Made by a program: the position numbers and the translations under genes
Notes under the pieces: model-generated
Told to the model about the DNA's origin: nothing
What the model saw: the letters and a program-made list of their open reading frames with translations, nothing else
The model's database searches: none
DNA from: Corynebacterium kroppenstedtii
GTDB lineage: Bacteria > Actinomycetota > Actinomycetes > Mycobacteriales > Mycobacteriaceae
Assembly (NCBI RefSeq): GCF_016894245.1
Contig: NZ_CP069792.1
Span: 1,302,001-1,366,000 of the forward strand
DNA length: 64,000 nucleotides
Reading direction: 5' to 3'
Shown: positions 38,476-48,915 of the stretch, piece by piece
How positions within the stretch are numbered: the stretch's first letter is position 1
Layout: every line of letters begins with the position of its first letter

Positions 38476-38801
38476 GGTGGGGCAAAACTCCCTTACTCGC
38501 TAAATATTGTTCAGGATTATGCGGGCTGTGCGTGCCGAGGCCGGTGTCCGGGTTAGAACGCCGCCGGAGGTGTGCAGATATAGCGTTTATCTGCGGATTC
38601 GGGCGTGCCGTCGTCACCTAGACAGGGCCTGGGTAGCAAAGCTATCAACATAGTGGATAGTTCCTTTTTCTAGAGTACGTGACGACGATACAAATGCGAC
38701 TCTACGATGCGGAGCACCCCCACAGACGGGGCAGCGATACGCTCGTCGGGAAATAGGGAAGTGACGGTTGGTCCCCGCAGCTGGGGCTGGAGAGGGGAAC
38801 G
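38476..38801. other. Spacer upstream of icd
   Basis: About 325 bases between the icd start and the end of the TetR gene. I see no gene. It must hold the icd promoter, which I could not place with confidence. Confidence 0.4.
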
Positions 38802-39368
38802 CTACGGCGCTATTCCCCGCGCAAAGGTATCGAGTAGCCAAGTTGAAACGCCGGGTTCGAGTTTCTCCACCATCTCCGGGAGGGGTCTACTAAGAAGGCC
38901 AATCCCCATCTGTAATCGTGCTGTGGTGATCTCCGGGCGAACCAGTCCAGCGTTCTTAGCGCGATCCAAGATAGGCTCCACCTGGGAAAAAGCCTCTTTG
39001 CGGAGCGCTTTGATCCGGCCATGAAGCTCGGGAGACACATTGATGCTTTCGGCCATTTTTGCTGCCAGTGTGCCGATTTGTAAGCCGTAGTCGTCGGCAA
39101 TGAAATCTGACCACGTGCCGGCCGGGTCTTCATCCCAGGACGGCGCATCAACATAGCGATTACATACCGACGTCAGCCGGGCCAACATTTCTTCGCCGAC
39201 ACCTATAAAGAGATCGTCGCGCGTGGGGAAGTGCCGGTAGAGAGTGGCGATTCCGACTCCAGCGTCCTGGGCGATGGATCGCAGTGAAATGTCTGGACCG
39301 TAGGTGGCAAAACCTTGCCACGCAGCGTCGATGATGGCGGCACGGCTGGCAGTCGCGTCTGCACGCAC
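38802..39368 (-). CDS. TetR family transcriptional regulator
   Basis: A 188-residue repressor. The N-terminal helix-turn-helix is canonical (AAIIDAAWQGFATYGPDISLRSIAQDAGVGIATLYRHFPTR, read from residue 10 to 49), and the rest is a variable helical ligand domain. The GTG at 39368 has AGGAG at good spacing. It is divergent from a YhgE-like membrane protein. Two similar inverted repeats in the shared gap suggest that it represses both itself and its neighbour. The ligand is unknown. Confidence 0.9.
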   Translation of the reverse strand: MRADATASRAAIIDAAWQGFATYGPDISLRSIAQDAGVGIATLYRHFPTRDDLFIGVGEEMLARLTSVCNRYVDAPSWDEDPAGTWSDFIADDYGLQIGTLAAKMAESINVSPELHGRIKALRKEAFSQVEPILDRAKNAGLVRPEITTARLQMGIGLLSRPLPEMVEKLEPGVSTWLLDTFARGIAP

Positions 39369-39447
39369 GATGTTTCTCCTAGTGGTGGGGTCTCAGTGAG
39401 TGAAACCGTTGATGAGGCCACATTCTGTCACGTCGGGCACGTTTGCA

Positions 39448-39508
39448 CCAAAATAAACGGAGCGCTATGCTCCATTTGTATACGGAGCGGAATGTTCCGT
39501 TTATTTGG
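39448..39508. promoter_or_regulatory. Double operator for the TetR regulator
   Basis: The outer arms ATAAACGGA (39453-39461) and TCCGTTTAT (39496-39504) are perfectly complementary. Inside them lie GGAGC-GCTAT-GCTCC and a second ACGGAGC...GTTCCGT repeat. The result is two adjacent operator-like palindromes in the divergent gap. Confidence 0.65.
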
Positions 39509-39655
39509 GCGAGGCCTACAGGTAGTACCTACTGGTCATGCCTACTAGTTAGCCACAGTCATCCACGTCAACGGCCACGTCGTACCGCGAAATACAAGCG
39601 GAAAACGACGACAGCCGCGTTGCACGGCAAAACACATTGGAAAAGGGGAGACCTT

Positions 39656-40787
39656 ATGGCAAGTAACAGCGGTTCCACGGAGGTGACCACCAAGAGCACC
39701 CGGGCCACCGAACGCGCCACTGATCACACCACGAACGAGGCATCTAACAACGCCACGAACCAGACGCCTAACAGCACAAATCAGGCGCCGGAGACCACGT
39801 CGAAAACCACTGAGCATACGTCGAGTGGAAAAGTAATGGGCATTGTGCTCGGCCTCGCCGCCATCGTCACGCTCATGCTGTTGTCCTTTTTTGGGACCGG
39901 CAGCTAATTCTGGCGCGAAAGACCTGCCTCTTGCCGTCAGCGGGCCAGATCAGGCGGTTACCCAGCTCACTCAAAACATGGAGAGCAACCAGCCGGGGGT
40001 CTTTGAGATCAAGCATGTTGACGATGCCAAACAGGCCGTTCACGACCGCGAGGCCATCGGAGGCATCGCTCTGGGGCAGCCGACAGCCGGGCCGAACGGC
40101 ACCCCTGTTCCCACCGCCGAGGTGATTACGGCGACGGGTGCCGGAACCACCTATCTCCAGGTCATGAATGGGGTCACTCAAGCGCTCACGACGCAAGGCG
40201 CCCAGGTCACCACGACAGATGTGGCTCCGCCAGCATCCGGCGACGAACACGGCACCGCCTTCGCCACCCTGGCTCTCCCGATGGCGTTCGGCGGCATGAT
40301 CTCAGCGGTCATCTTGTCTACCCAGGTCCACGGAGGACGCGCACGTCGATTCCTCGCCTCCGGGGCATTCGCCATCATCGCTGGATTCATTTTGGCGGCT
40401 GTGATGCGCTTCGGCTTCGACGTCGTCGGCGGAAATTATTGGGAAGTGGCCGGAACGTTATCGCTGGCCGTCGCCGGGGTGTCGATGTTCGTCCTCGGCA
40501 TGGAGTCTAAGTTCGGCTACGCGGGATTAGGCATCGGCGCTGTGGTTGTTATGTTCGTGTCGAACCCGCTATCCGGAATGCAAACAGGCCCCACATGGCT
40601 GCCTTCACCGTGGGGAGCGATTGGACAATTTCTCCCGCTAGGTGCGGCCGGTTCAGCGCTGCGATCCGTCGGATTCTTTGACGGCGCAGGGTGGGGCATC
40701 CACGGCCTCGTGCTCACCTGTTGGGCTTTGTTAGGAATAGCGCTCGCTGGGTGGTCTGCGTGGACGGCCGCGAGGCGGAGTCACTGA
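39656..40787 (+). pseudogene. YhgE/ABC-2-like membrane protein, broken by a +1 frameshift
   Basis: The start (MASNSGSTEVTTKSTRATER, GGGGAG upstream) is a polar, Thr/Asn-rich segment leading to a first membrane helix (VMGIVLGLAAIVTLMLLSFF), where the frame hits a stop at 39905. Removing one T from the T6 run at 39887-39892 joins it to the frame that runs to 40787. That frame has an external domain (DLPLAVSGPDQAVTQLTQNM) and four to five membrane helices, for 376 residues in all. The pattern is that of TetR-controlled YhgE/ABC-2-like proteins in actinobacteria. It could be a true mutation, a phase-variable tract or a sequencing error. The 3' end overlaps the convergent glycosylase gene by 57 bases. 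Confidence 0.75.
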
Positions 40788-41417
40788 ACGATCGCCAGGA
40801 ATCCAAAATCGTAGCGGTGCCTCTTTGTTCTTCGAGATCCCGATCCGCGGGCCCGTGACATAAGGAACAATGTCGTCCTCAGCGCGGGCACGGCTCAGCC
40901 GCAGCTCCGGAGCTTCGGGATTATCGACGTCGGCCACGTGCGGGCCGATATCCACCTGTGCTTCGCGGTCTGTTCTTCCGGCATCATCCACGATGATGGG
41001 CATCCCGTCGAGATGAAGATCTAACCCCAGCGCGGATCCCACATTCCCCGGCCCGCGGGCGAGTCCATCGTCCTCGGGCCGGTCTCCTCGTCGAGATCGA
41101 ACGACGTCATAACCATCAATCACACGCCCGGCCCGCAGCAAAAGTCCCGACGCCACGCCTTCGGGGCAACACACCACATTGCCCGCCCGATGAATGCCGT
41201 AGCTGGCATAAACGTAAAGATGCAGCGGTGGGCCGAACATCGTCGCGCAGCGTGGCGTCGGACCCCGAGAAGCATGTGACGCGGGATCGGCTTCCCCTAA
41301 GTACGCCTCGACCTCAGTAATCATCAGCGCTACCGGGCCGCGACGAAGTGTCGACCCCAAGACGTACGGTGCGACGGTGTCCGCGGGGTGGGAAAACAAG
41401 TCCGGCGGAAATCCCAC
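40731..41417 (-). CDS. 3-methyladenine DNA glycosylase (AAG/MPG family)
   Basis: Removes alkylated purines from DNA at the start of base-excision repair. The 228-residue product has the family landmarks APYVLGSTL, ITEVEAYLGEADPASHASRGPTPR, YVYASYGIH, LLRAGRVIDG, ARGPGNV and the terminal RFWIPGDRSV. GTG 41417 is chosen because GAGGAGG lies just upstream and the protein then starts at the family N-terminus. An LtrA gene on the same strand ends 13 bases upstream, so the two may be co-transcribed. Confidence 0.92.
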   Translation of the reverse strand: MGFPPDLFSHPADTVAPYVLGSTLRRGPVALMITEVEAYLGEADPASHASRGPTPRCATMFGPPLHLYVYASYGIHRAGNVVCCPEGVASGLLLRAGRVIDGYDVVRSRRGDRPEDDGLARGPGNVGSALGLDLHLDGMPIIVDDAGRTDREAQVDIGPHVADVDNPEAPELRLSRARAEDDIVPYVTGPRIGISKNKEAPLRFWIPGDRSVTPPRGRPRRPPSERYS

Positions 41418-41430
41418 CGATAACACCTCC

Positions 41431-42699
41431 TCAGCTCCGGGCCTCGTTGACTTTGTTGGTCTCGTGTTCGGCGACTTCTTGTTTGTCGGCCTTGCGCTCA
41501 TGGTCCGTGTCATCCTCGCCATCGACCGGGTTGCACACCAACACAACGACCATCGCCACGATGACCACGGCCACCCCAGCGATGGGCACCGGTACCCACG
41601 TGGAAGCGACCGTCACTACCGCACCGATCGGAATTACGGTGCGCACGATTCGCGGAGTCCCAGGGTACGCGACCGCCCAAATCGCGAGAATGAAAACAGC
41701 CACCGGCACAGTCACCGTCAGTGACACAGCGACATAGGAAAGCTCCGACGAGCCGGTCACATAGTCCACGAGCGCCTCGATCCCCGCTGAGAACGCGCCG
41801 GCAGAGGCGAAAATCAGGTAGTGTGCATAACCCCACCGGACAGACAACAGAATCGACGAGTTCGATAACCGCTCCGTATGCCGCGGATAAAAGTAGATCC
41901 ACCAAATACCCGCGCTGATCACGATGGTCATGATCGACACATCGATCAGCTGGCCAATGTGCTCACCCTCATCAAGCGCCTCGATAATCGCATTGGCCGA
42001 CCCCAGCAGCGACTCACCTAAAACAATGATGGTGAACAGGCCGTACCGTTCCGCAATGTGCTCCCGGTGCCACGGCGTCCCACCCGTGACCTCGGCGACC
42101 AGAGGAACCGACAGTTCCACGAGGACGAAAACCACGAATATCCACAGGGGAATGTGTCCCGACGTGACCACCGCCGCGATCACCCACAACACCTGCGCCG
42201 ACAAAATACCGATGGCGTACGTCAACGCAGAACGGCCTTCCCGCCCCTTAGCGCGTGAAGCGCGAAGCCACTGGGCTCCCATGGCAACGCGCATAATGAC
42301 ATAGCCAATGGCCATGATGCTGAAATTACGGTCTTCAAACACGTCGCTGATCCCCGCGGTGAGAACCAGCACGCCCGCCATCTGCACGAACGTGCTTAAG
42401 CGGTAGAGCCAGTCGTCGCTATCGAAACTGGTGGCAAACCAGGTGAAGTTCATCCACGCCCACCAAATGGTGAAGAACACCATGAGATATAGGCCAATGC
42501 CCTTGCCCGCGTGGCCTTCGGTGAGGGCATGGTGCAACTGCACGCCAGCCGTCGATACGGCAACGACGAAGACCAGGTCGAAGAAGAGCTCCAGAACGGT
42601 CGCAGCGCGATGGGGTTGCTCAGGATCACGCGGGCGCATCGGGGTGAGGTAAAAGCGGGGGCGTCGAGTGTCCTGTGTTCGCACGTCAGATGAGCTCAC
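41431..42699 (-). CDS. Low temperature requirement A (LtrA) family membrane protein
   Basis: A 422-residue protein with about ten to eleven membrane segments and the LtrA signature ATVLELFFDLVFVVAVSTAG, plus HIAERYGLFTIIVLGESLLG and WWIYFYPRHTERL. LtrA was named from cold-sensitive Listeria mutants; its activity is unknown. GTG 42699 has AAGGA 6 bases upstream; an in-frame ATG at 42816 would add 39 residues. The gene ends 13 bases before the glycosylase gene. The C-terminus is Glu/Lys-rich. Confidence 0.87.
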   Translation of the reverse strand: MSSSDVRTQDTRRPRFYLTPMRPRDPEQPHRAATVLELFFDLVFVVAVSTAGVQLHHALTEGHAGKGIGLYLMVFFTIWWAWMNFTWFATSFDSDDWLYRLSTFVQMAGVLVLTAGISDVFEDRNFSIMAIGYVIMRVAMGAQWLRASRAKGREGRSALTYAIGILSAQVLWVIAAVVTSGHIPLWIFVVFVLVELSVPLVAEVTGGTPWHREHIAERYGLFTIIVLGESLLGSANAIIEALDEGEHIGQLIDVSIMTIVISAGIWWIYFYPRHTERLSNSSILLSVRWGYAHYLIFASAGAFSAGIEALVDYVTGSSELSYVAVSLTVTVPVAVFILAIWAVAYPGTPRIVRTVIPIGAVVTVASTWVPVPIAGVAVVIVAMVVVLVCNPVDGEDDTDHERKADKQEVAEHETNKVNEARS

Positions 42700-43268
42700 T
42701 GGAGGTCCTTCTGTTAGTGAGGGGGCGGCCGCATTGGGGGCGTCGGGATGACAGCGTGATGAAGGCGCGAGGTCGTGCCTAAATGCAGAGTCAAGATTAC
42801 CTGTCGGTCCCGACAAAACCGGACACGGCTTCCCTCACAGAGACGGACGACGTCGGTCGGGCCATAAAGTCGGACAAAGCCGAGCCAGCCGACCCGTCGC
42901 GGCTGCAGCTGAGATACTTCGCCCAGGAGAGCTGAAATTACCCCGTCTCGAAGCTCGACAAAGTAAAACGAATCACACTCCGCACGGGAATGTAATGAAT
43001 TGTGCAGGGGAAAATGCCCATTTCGCATTGCACGATGGCACACGTATGTGCAAATGTAGGCAACTCGAACGCGACCACAAGGAAACCTCCGGAGACATGA
43101 GAATGTGTCGCTTCGCCCGTCAATTCCGTCAATTCCGCGTCCGCATAACCCCCTGATTTCGACCGAACTAATACCGACGCAAGACCGATAAATTCACGTT
43201 TACACCGACTACATCGACACACGATCACGAGTACATGACGCACCGACGTCAAGAGAAGAGGAAGTGTG
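42700..43268. other. Divergent control region between LtrA and the MFS gene
   Basis: About 570 bases without a convincing gene. The inverted repeat GCACA-CGTA-TGTGC at 43038-43051 is a candidate operator. AGAGGAAG at about 43256 serves the MFS gene. The left part holds scattered TCGGNC-type short repeats of unclear meaning. Confidence 0.35.
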
Positions 43269-45143
43269 ATGCCTGTGGGGAGCCTCATCCGTAGAGCCGT
43301 CGACGTTTTTCGCGACTATATGGACGCAGACAACTACATCATTGCGCCACGCGCATTGACCGAGCCTGTTGCTACGGGAGATGCCCATGCGCCGGAGGGC
43401 ATGGAGGCGTCCGACGAGCGTGAATCGGGGCGTGAATTTGGCGACGCGTCGGGGGCTCCTCAAGAGCCGTACGCAACGCTGGTCCACCAGTCGCTGAGTA
43501 TCGACATCGATGACCACCCGCAGGCCCACGGCAACGGATACTCCCTTGACGACGCAGGTGACGACGAGCACGGCGCTGCCACGCACGGCACCGCAGAGGA
43601 CAAAGCCGCCCGCAAGGCTGCGAAAGCGCAGCAGCGTCGCGATAACCGCGCCCGCCGCGCTCAGGCGCGCAAAGAGGTCGTGGCAAAGAGCACGCAGGCA
43701 TCCAAGAAGGCCGTTGCAAAGAGCACGCAGGCGTCGAAGAAAGCAGTCGCGAAAACTGCCCACTCGTCACGTGCCGCTGCAGCAAAGACGGCGCACACCT
43801 CTCGGGCCGTCGCGGCGAAAACCGCGCACACGTCCCGCGCTGCTGCTGTAAAAACTGGTCAGGCGTCACGGCACGCGTATAACAGCAGCAAGCAGGTCGT
43901 CGTGGAGCGCATGCCGGAGCGCAAACCGATCCCGCGACAAACCGAAATGGGATCACGACGTGCCCTTTTCGCTCTGATTGCGCTCTCCATCGGAGGGTTC
44001 GGCATCGGCACCACCGAGTTCGTCTCCATGGGGTTATTGAAGTACATCGGCGCCGACTATGGCATTTCCGACGGCGCCGCCGGACGTATCGTTACCGCCT
44101 ACGCGATGGGCGTTGTCGTCGGCGCGCCGCTGATCACCGCTCTGACCGGCAAAATCCCCCGTCGAAGGCTCCTCCTCTTATTGATGGGGGCATTCACCGT
44201 CGGCAATGGTTTGAGTGTTTTCGCGCCGAACTATCCCTTCCTGATAACAGCCCGGTTTATCGCCGGGATCCCGCATGGTGCTTTCTTCGGAGTGTCCTCG
44301 CTGGTTGCGGTGTCCCTGTCCAAACCTGGTAAGCGAGGCCAAGCAATCGCCATTGTGAACCTGGGGTTGCCTATCGCCACGTTGATTGGTGTTCCACTTG
44401 CACAGGCGATCGGCCAGTCCATGAGCTGGCATTATGCCTATGCCATGGTGTCCTTGATCGGGTTAGCCACCTTGGTCTCTATTTGGATCGCGCTACCGCA
44501 CATGACGCTCATGTTGACGACCAACCCGTTGACCGAGCTCAGTGCGCTCATTAAGCCACAGGTTTTGCTCACATTGCTCATGGGCACCGTCGGATTTGGT
44601 GGCATGTTCGCCGTCTACACCTACATATCGTGGACGATGACGGAAGTTGCTGGGCTGCCGGCAAGCCTCATGTGGATCGTGTTGATGTCTTATGGCGTCG
44701 GCATGATTATCGGCACCTGGTTCGGCGGAAAGCTGGTGGACTACAACCCGGAGCGTGGAATTTTCTTCTCGCTCATCGTCATGATGGTGATTTTGACCGC
44801 GTTCTTCTTCACCTCCCACAACCCGTGGCTCGGCACCATCAACTTCGCGCTGATCGGAATGTCAGGATCGCTACTCACCCCGAACCTGCAGTCCCGACTC
44901 ATGGACACGGCCGGTGAGGCGCAAACCCTCGCGTCAGCGCTTAACCAATCTGCCTTGAACCTGGCGAATGCCGGGGGCGCGGTCGTCGGCGGCTGGGTCG
45001 TGTCCGCCGGCTTCGGTTACTCCAGTGGCGGGCTGGCCGGAGCCCTCATGGCGTTGCTGTCGATGATTGTCTGGGCTCCCACCGCGCTGGTTCGTCGGCG
45101 AGCAACAGCATCAGTGCAGCCCGTCAAGGCTCCAGCCAGCTAA
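43269..45143 (+). CDS. MFS exporter with 11-residue-repeat N-terminal extension
   Basis: A 624-residue protein in two parts. Residues from about 225 form a 12-helix major facilitator of the DHA1/AraJ-Cmx drug-exporter type (FALIALSIGGFGIGTTEFVSMGLL, RFIAGIPHGAFFGVSSLVA). Before it lies an unusual cytoplasmic extension of about 220 residues. The extension is acidic at first, then Lys/Arg/Ala-rich, and ends in six 11-residue repeats of the form AKTAHTSRAAA at about 139-204. The repeats resemble histone H1 or Lys/Ala-rich DNA-binding tails. GAGGAAG precedes ATG 43269. The exported substrate is unknown. Confidence 0.88.
   Translation: MPVGSLIRRAVDVFRDYMDADNYIIAPRALTEPVATGDAHAPEGMEASDERESGREFGDASGAPQEPYATLVHQSLSIDIDDHPQAHGNGYSLDDAGDDEHGAATHGTAEDKAARKAAKAQQRRDNRARRAQARKEVVAKSTQASKKAVAKSTQASKKAVAKTAHSSRAAAAKTAHTSRAVAAKTAHTSRAAAVKTGQASRHAYNSSKQVVVERMPERKPIPRQTEMGSRRALFALIALSIGGFGIGTTEFVSMGLLKYIGADYGISDGAAGRIVTAYAMGVVVGAPLITALTGKIPRRRLLLLLMGAFTVGNGLSVFAPNYPFLITARFIAGIPHGAFFGVSSLVAVSLSKPGKRGQAIAIVNLGLPIATLIGVPLAQAIGQSMSWHYAYAMVSLIGLATLVSIWIALPHMTLMLTTNPLTELSALIKPQVLLTLLMGTVGFGGMFAVYTYISWTMTEVAGLPASLMWIVLMSYGVGMIIGTWFGGKLVDYNPERGIFFSLIVMMVILTAFFFTSHNPWLGTINFALIGMSGSLLTPNLQSRLMDTAGEAQTLASALNQSALNLANAGGAVVGGWVVSAGFGYSSGGLAGALMALLSMIVWAPTALVRRRATASVQPVKAPAS
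43683..43880 (+). repeat. Six 33-bp in-frame repeats in the MFS gene
   Basis: Six units of exactly 33 bases encode AKSTQASKKAV twice, AKTAHSSRAAA, AKTAHTSRAVA, AKTAHTSRAAA and VKTGQASRHAY. Units 1-2 and units 3-5 form two closely related subgroups, as expected from stepwise duplication. Confidence 0.9.
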
Positions 45144-45283
45144 AATGCCAGCCAGCTAAGACGCTAGTTACATCGGGCACAAAGGTGCGTAAGAGTGGTC
45201 TCATAATTGTCGACGCCTATCGTTCATGCGGCTGATTGCCCCGGTGTCGCATGCCCAGATGAAGCCAAGCCCAGCGCATCCGC

Positions 45284-45289
45284 TACGAT
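45284..45289 (+). promoter_or_regulatory. Leaderless -10 box of xth
   Basis: TACGAT is followed by 7 bases and the ATG at 45297. It settles the start among several in-frame candidates. Confidence 0.55.
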
Positions 45290-45296
45290 GTCCGAC

Positions 45297-46373
45297 ATGT
45301 CTCCCCACAGTGCGCCAATAAAACCCAATGATGACAACACCCCCGGGCATCGTAATTCGTTTGCCGCGTCCGCCGGATCGTTTGCCGACGCGTCGCTGAC
45401 TGTCGCGTCGATTAACGTGAATGGCATTCGCGCAGCGGTCAAGCACCGATCGGAAGAGAACCGTGGCTTCCATGAGTGGTTGGCACACGCCAACGTGGAC
45501 GTTGTGCTCCTACAAGAGGTGCGGGCATCGGAAAAACAGGCTGAGAATGCTCTCCAACCGGCCCTCGACGACGGATGGTCGCTCACCGTGGCGCCGGCAG
45601 CAAGTCGGGGCCGCGCCGGGGTGGGGATTTTGTCGACATACCCCGTGGACGACGTCGAGATTGGGATTCCCGATTTTGAAGACGCAGGCCGCTGGATCGA
45701 AGGAACAATTCACGCGGGTGGAGATTTAGGGGATGTCCGCCTGGCATCTCTGTATCTCCCGAGCGGCGGGTGGAACGAAAAGCAGGACGAAAAATACGCG
45801 TATCTGGACTCTCTCGCTCCCGTGCTGGAGCACCGGGCAAAACAGTACGACAAGATGCTCGTCGCGGGTGATTGGAACATTTGTCACCGGCGTGAGGATC
45901 TGAAGAGCTGGAAAGGCAACCGCAAAAAAGCGGGGTTTTTGCCTGATGAGCGCGCATTCATGGACTCCATATTCGGTCCGGGGCCAGGTGCGACGGTTTC
46001 GGAGATTAACGATGCCACCGAGGCGCCACGAGGCGTGACGCTGAGTGACGGCCGCCGGCAGGGGAACGCGGGCGCGATTGGTGATTTCTTCGCGTCGAAG
46101 GACTATAAACCGTCCGCGGCGAGCCTGCGGGGGCCGGCGTCGGATCCGAAATGGATCGATGTTCAACGCTCATTCCACGAGAACGAAGAAGGCCCGTATA
46201 GCTGGTACACCTGGCGCGGGCAGGCTTTTGACACGGGTGCTGGGTGGCGTATTGACGTTCATGCAGCGACACGGAGTTTGGCTGAGCGGGCGGTCGCTGC
46301 CCGCACGGATGTCGCGGATACGTATGATCTTCGCTGGTCGGACCATTCGCCCGTTGTCGTCGGTTTTCAATAA
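45297..46373 (+). CDS. xth: Exodeoxyribonuclease III
   Basis: AP endonuclease and 3'-5' exonuclease of the ExoIII/EEP superfamily, acting in base-excision repair. The 358-residue protein contains VASINVNGIRAA, LLQEVRASEKQ (metal-binding Glu), LYLPSGGW, VAGDWNICHR and the terminal WSDHSPVV (catalytic Asp-His). About 37 residues precede the conserved core. ATG 45297 is taken because of the leaderless TACGAT box; ATG 45288 and an upstream TTG are less likely. Confidence 0.9.
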   Translation: MSPHSAPIKPNDDNTPGHRNSFAASAGSFADASLTVASINVNGIRAAVKHRSEENRGFHEWLAHANVDVVLLQEVRASEKQAENALQPALDDGWSLTVAPAASRGRAGVGILSTYPVDDVEIGIPDFEDAGRWIEGTIHAGGDLGDVRLASLYLPSGGWNEKQDEKYAYLDSLAPVLEHRAKQYDKMLVAGDWNICHRREDLKSWKGNRKKAGFLPDERAFMDSIFGPGPGATVSEINDATEAPRGVTLSDGRRQGNAGAIGDFFASKDYKPSAASLRGPASDPKWIDVQRSFHENEEGPYSWYTWRGQAFDTGAGWRIDVHAATRSLAERAVAARTDVADTYDLRWSDHSPVVVGFQ

Positions 46374-46412
46374 AAATATGTATGTCACGCGCCCGGTATC
46401 AAACGTGTCTGA

Positions 46413-47504
<1,092 letters not shown>

Positions 47505-47594
47505 CCCTAAGAACAATACGAGAGAACAGAACGAGGCGGAGTCAGCCGCATTTTTGGCTGAATCACAAGCTGAAACCATAAAGGAAGGGCTATT

Positions 47595-48710
47595 GTGGCT
47601 CCAGCGAAAAACGCGGCAGAAAAAGATACCGGGCGAGCGGACGATTACAGCGGCATGGAACGCTCGCACGACGACGAACTGAGCAAAATCGAAAAGGCTC
47701 GGCTGCGGTTCCCGTGGTTCGATCACCTCATGCGCATGCAAGACCGGTATAGCGCACAAGGTGGCAACCACTTTGCGGCGGGAATTACCTATTTCTCCGT
47801 TTTGTCCCTAATCCCCATTATGTTGATCGTCTTCGCCGGCTTTGGTTTTGTTCTGGCGGGGAACGACGCTGCCATGGACAAAGTTGAGCAGCAGATATTG
47901 GATCTTGGCACCAGCGGGCTTAAAGACACATTGCAAACGTTGGTGGACACAGCCGTTGAACGGCGCAGCTCCATTGGTGTTATCGGTCTTTTGACCGCAC
48001 TGTGGACCGGCCTCGGCTGGATGGGGAACCTCCGTCTCGGCGTCTCTGAGATGTGGAAGGTGAAGATCACCCCGGACAATTTTGTGAAGGGGAAATTATC
48101 CGATCTTATCGGCCTGATCGGGCTGTTGGTTGCTTTTATGGTGGCCTTTGTTGTCACCGCTATTGGGTCGTCGAGCCTGACCAAGAAATTCCTGAAGTAT
48201 ATTGAGCTAGATTCAGTGCCGGGAATTCATTTCGTGACGTGGTTGATCGCATTCATTGTTGGTTTGCTCGCCAACTATATTGTGTTTGTTTGGCTGCTGA
48301 AGTTCTTGCCGCGGGAAAAAGTGCCCTGGAAATCGGTGCTTCAGGCGGCGATTATCGGGGCAGTCGCGTTTGAGTTGATCAAACAGTTCGGTGCGGTATT
48401 CATTTCTGCCACGATGAACAATCCCGCGGCCGCTGCCTTCGGGCCGGTCATCGCCATCATGGTTCTCTTCTACCTGATCTGGCGCGTTGTGCTCTATTGC
48501 TCGGCGTGGGCCGCAACAACTCAAGAATCCCGAAAAGTGGTCGACGTTCACACCCCGCCACCGGCGGTCATTTCTATTCGTGGGGCAGAGGTCGAGGAAG
48601 AATCGTCGACGACGAAGAAGGCCGGTTTGGTAGGCGTTGGCGCCCTGGTTGGGGCTCTGGCCGTCGGCTCGGCGATGCGTAAAGCGCGCGGTAAGAAGAA
48701 CGACGCGTAG
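47595..48710 (+). CDS. YihY/BrkB family membrane protein
   Basis: A 371-residue protein with six membrane helices. The family pattern is visible: GGNHFAAGITYFSVLSLIPIM at the first helix, LTALWTGLGWMGNLRLGVSEMWKV in the middle, AAAFGPVIAIMVLFYLIWRVVLYCSAWAA near the end. GTG 47595 follows AAGGAAGG. Some relatives were linked to serum resistance (Brk), others merely annotated as RNase BN by mistake; the true role is unknown. A large terminator hairpin follows. Confidence 0.88.
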   Translation: MAPAKNAAEKDTGRADDYSGMERSHDDELSKIEKARLRFPWFDHLMRMQDRYSAQGGNHFAAGITYFSVLSLIPIMLIVFAGFGFVLAGNDAAMDKVEQQILDLGTSGLKDTLQTLVDTAVERRSSIGVIGLLTALWTGLGWMGNLRLGVSEMWKVKITPDNFVKGKLSDLIGLIGLLVAFMVAFVVTAIGSSSLTKKFLKYIELDSVPGIHFVTWLIAFIVGLLANYIVFVWLLKFLPREKVPWKSVLQAAIIGAVAFELIKQFGAVFISATMNNPAAAAFGPVIAIMVLFYLIWRVVLYCSAWAATTQESRKVVDVHTPPPAVISIRGAEVEEESSTTKKAGLVGVGALVGALAVGSAMRKARGKKNDA

Positions 48711-48818
48711 TAGAGCGGGTACACCGGGTGCGACTGGTACGCCCGCTACGTTGGGCAGGTTTTGGCGGCGTCGATCGTCGTCGGAGATGCCTGGTGAGGC
48801 TTTTTAAATCCATATAGC

Positions 48819-48858
48819 TCTGCGGGGCGCGATGAATATAACCATCGCGCCCCGCAGA
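48819..48858. terminator. 16-bp perfect hairpin between convergent genes
   Basis: The arms at 48819-48834 and 48843-48858 are perfectly complementary and GC-rich, with an 8-base AT loop. It lies between the ends of the BrkB gene and the secreted-protein gene, so it can stop transcripts from both sides. The T-run is weak on either strand. Confidence 0.7.
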
Positions 48859-48915
48859 ACTCATTATCGGGTGATATGGCTGCAGTAGTTACCTGCTGCC
48901 TCTACTGCATAGTTT

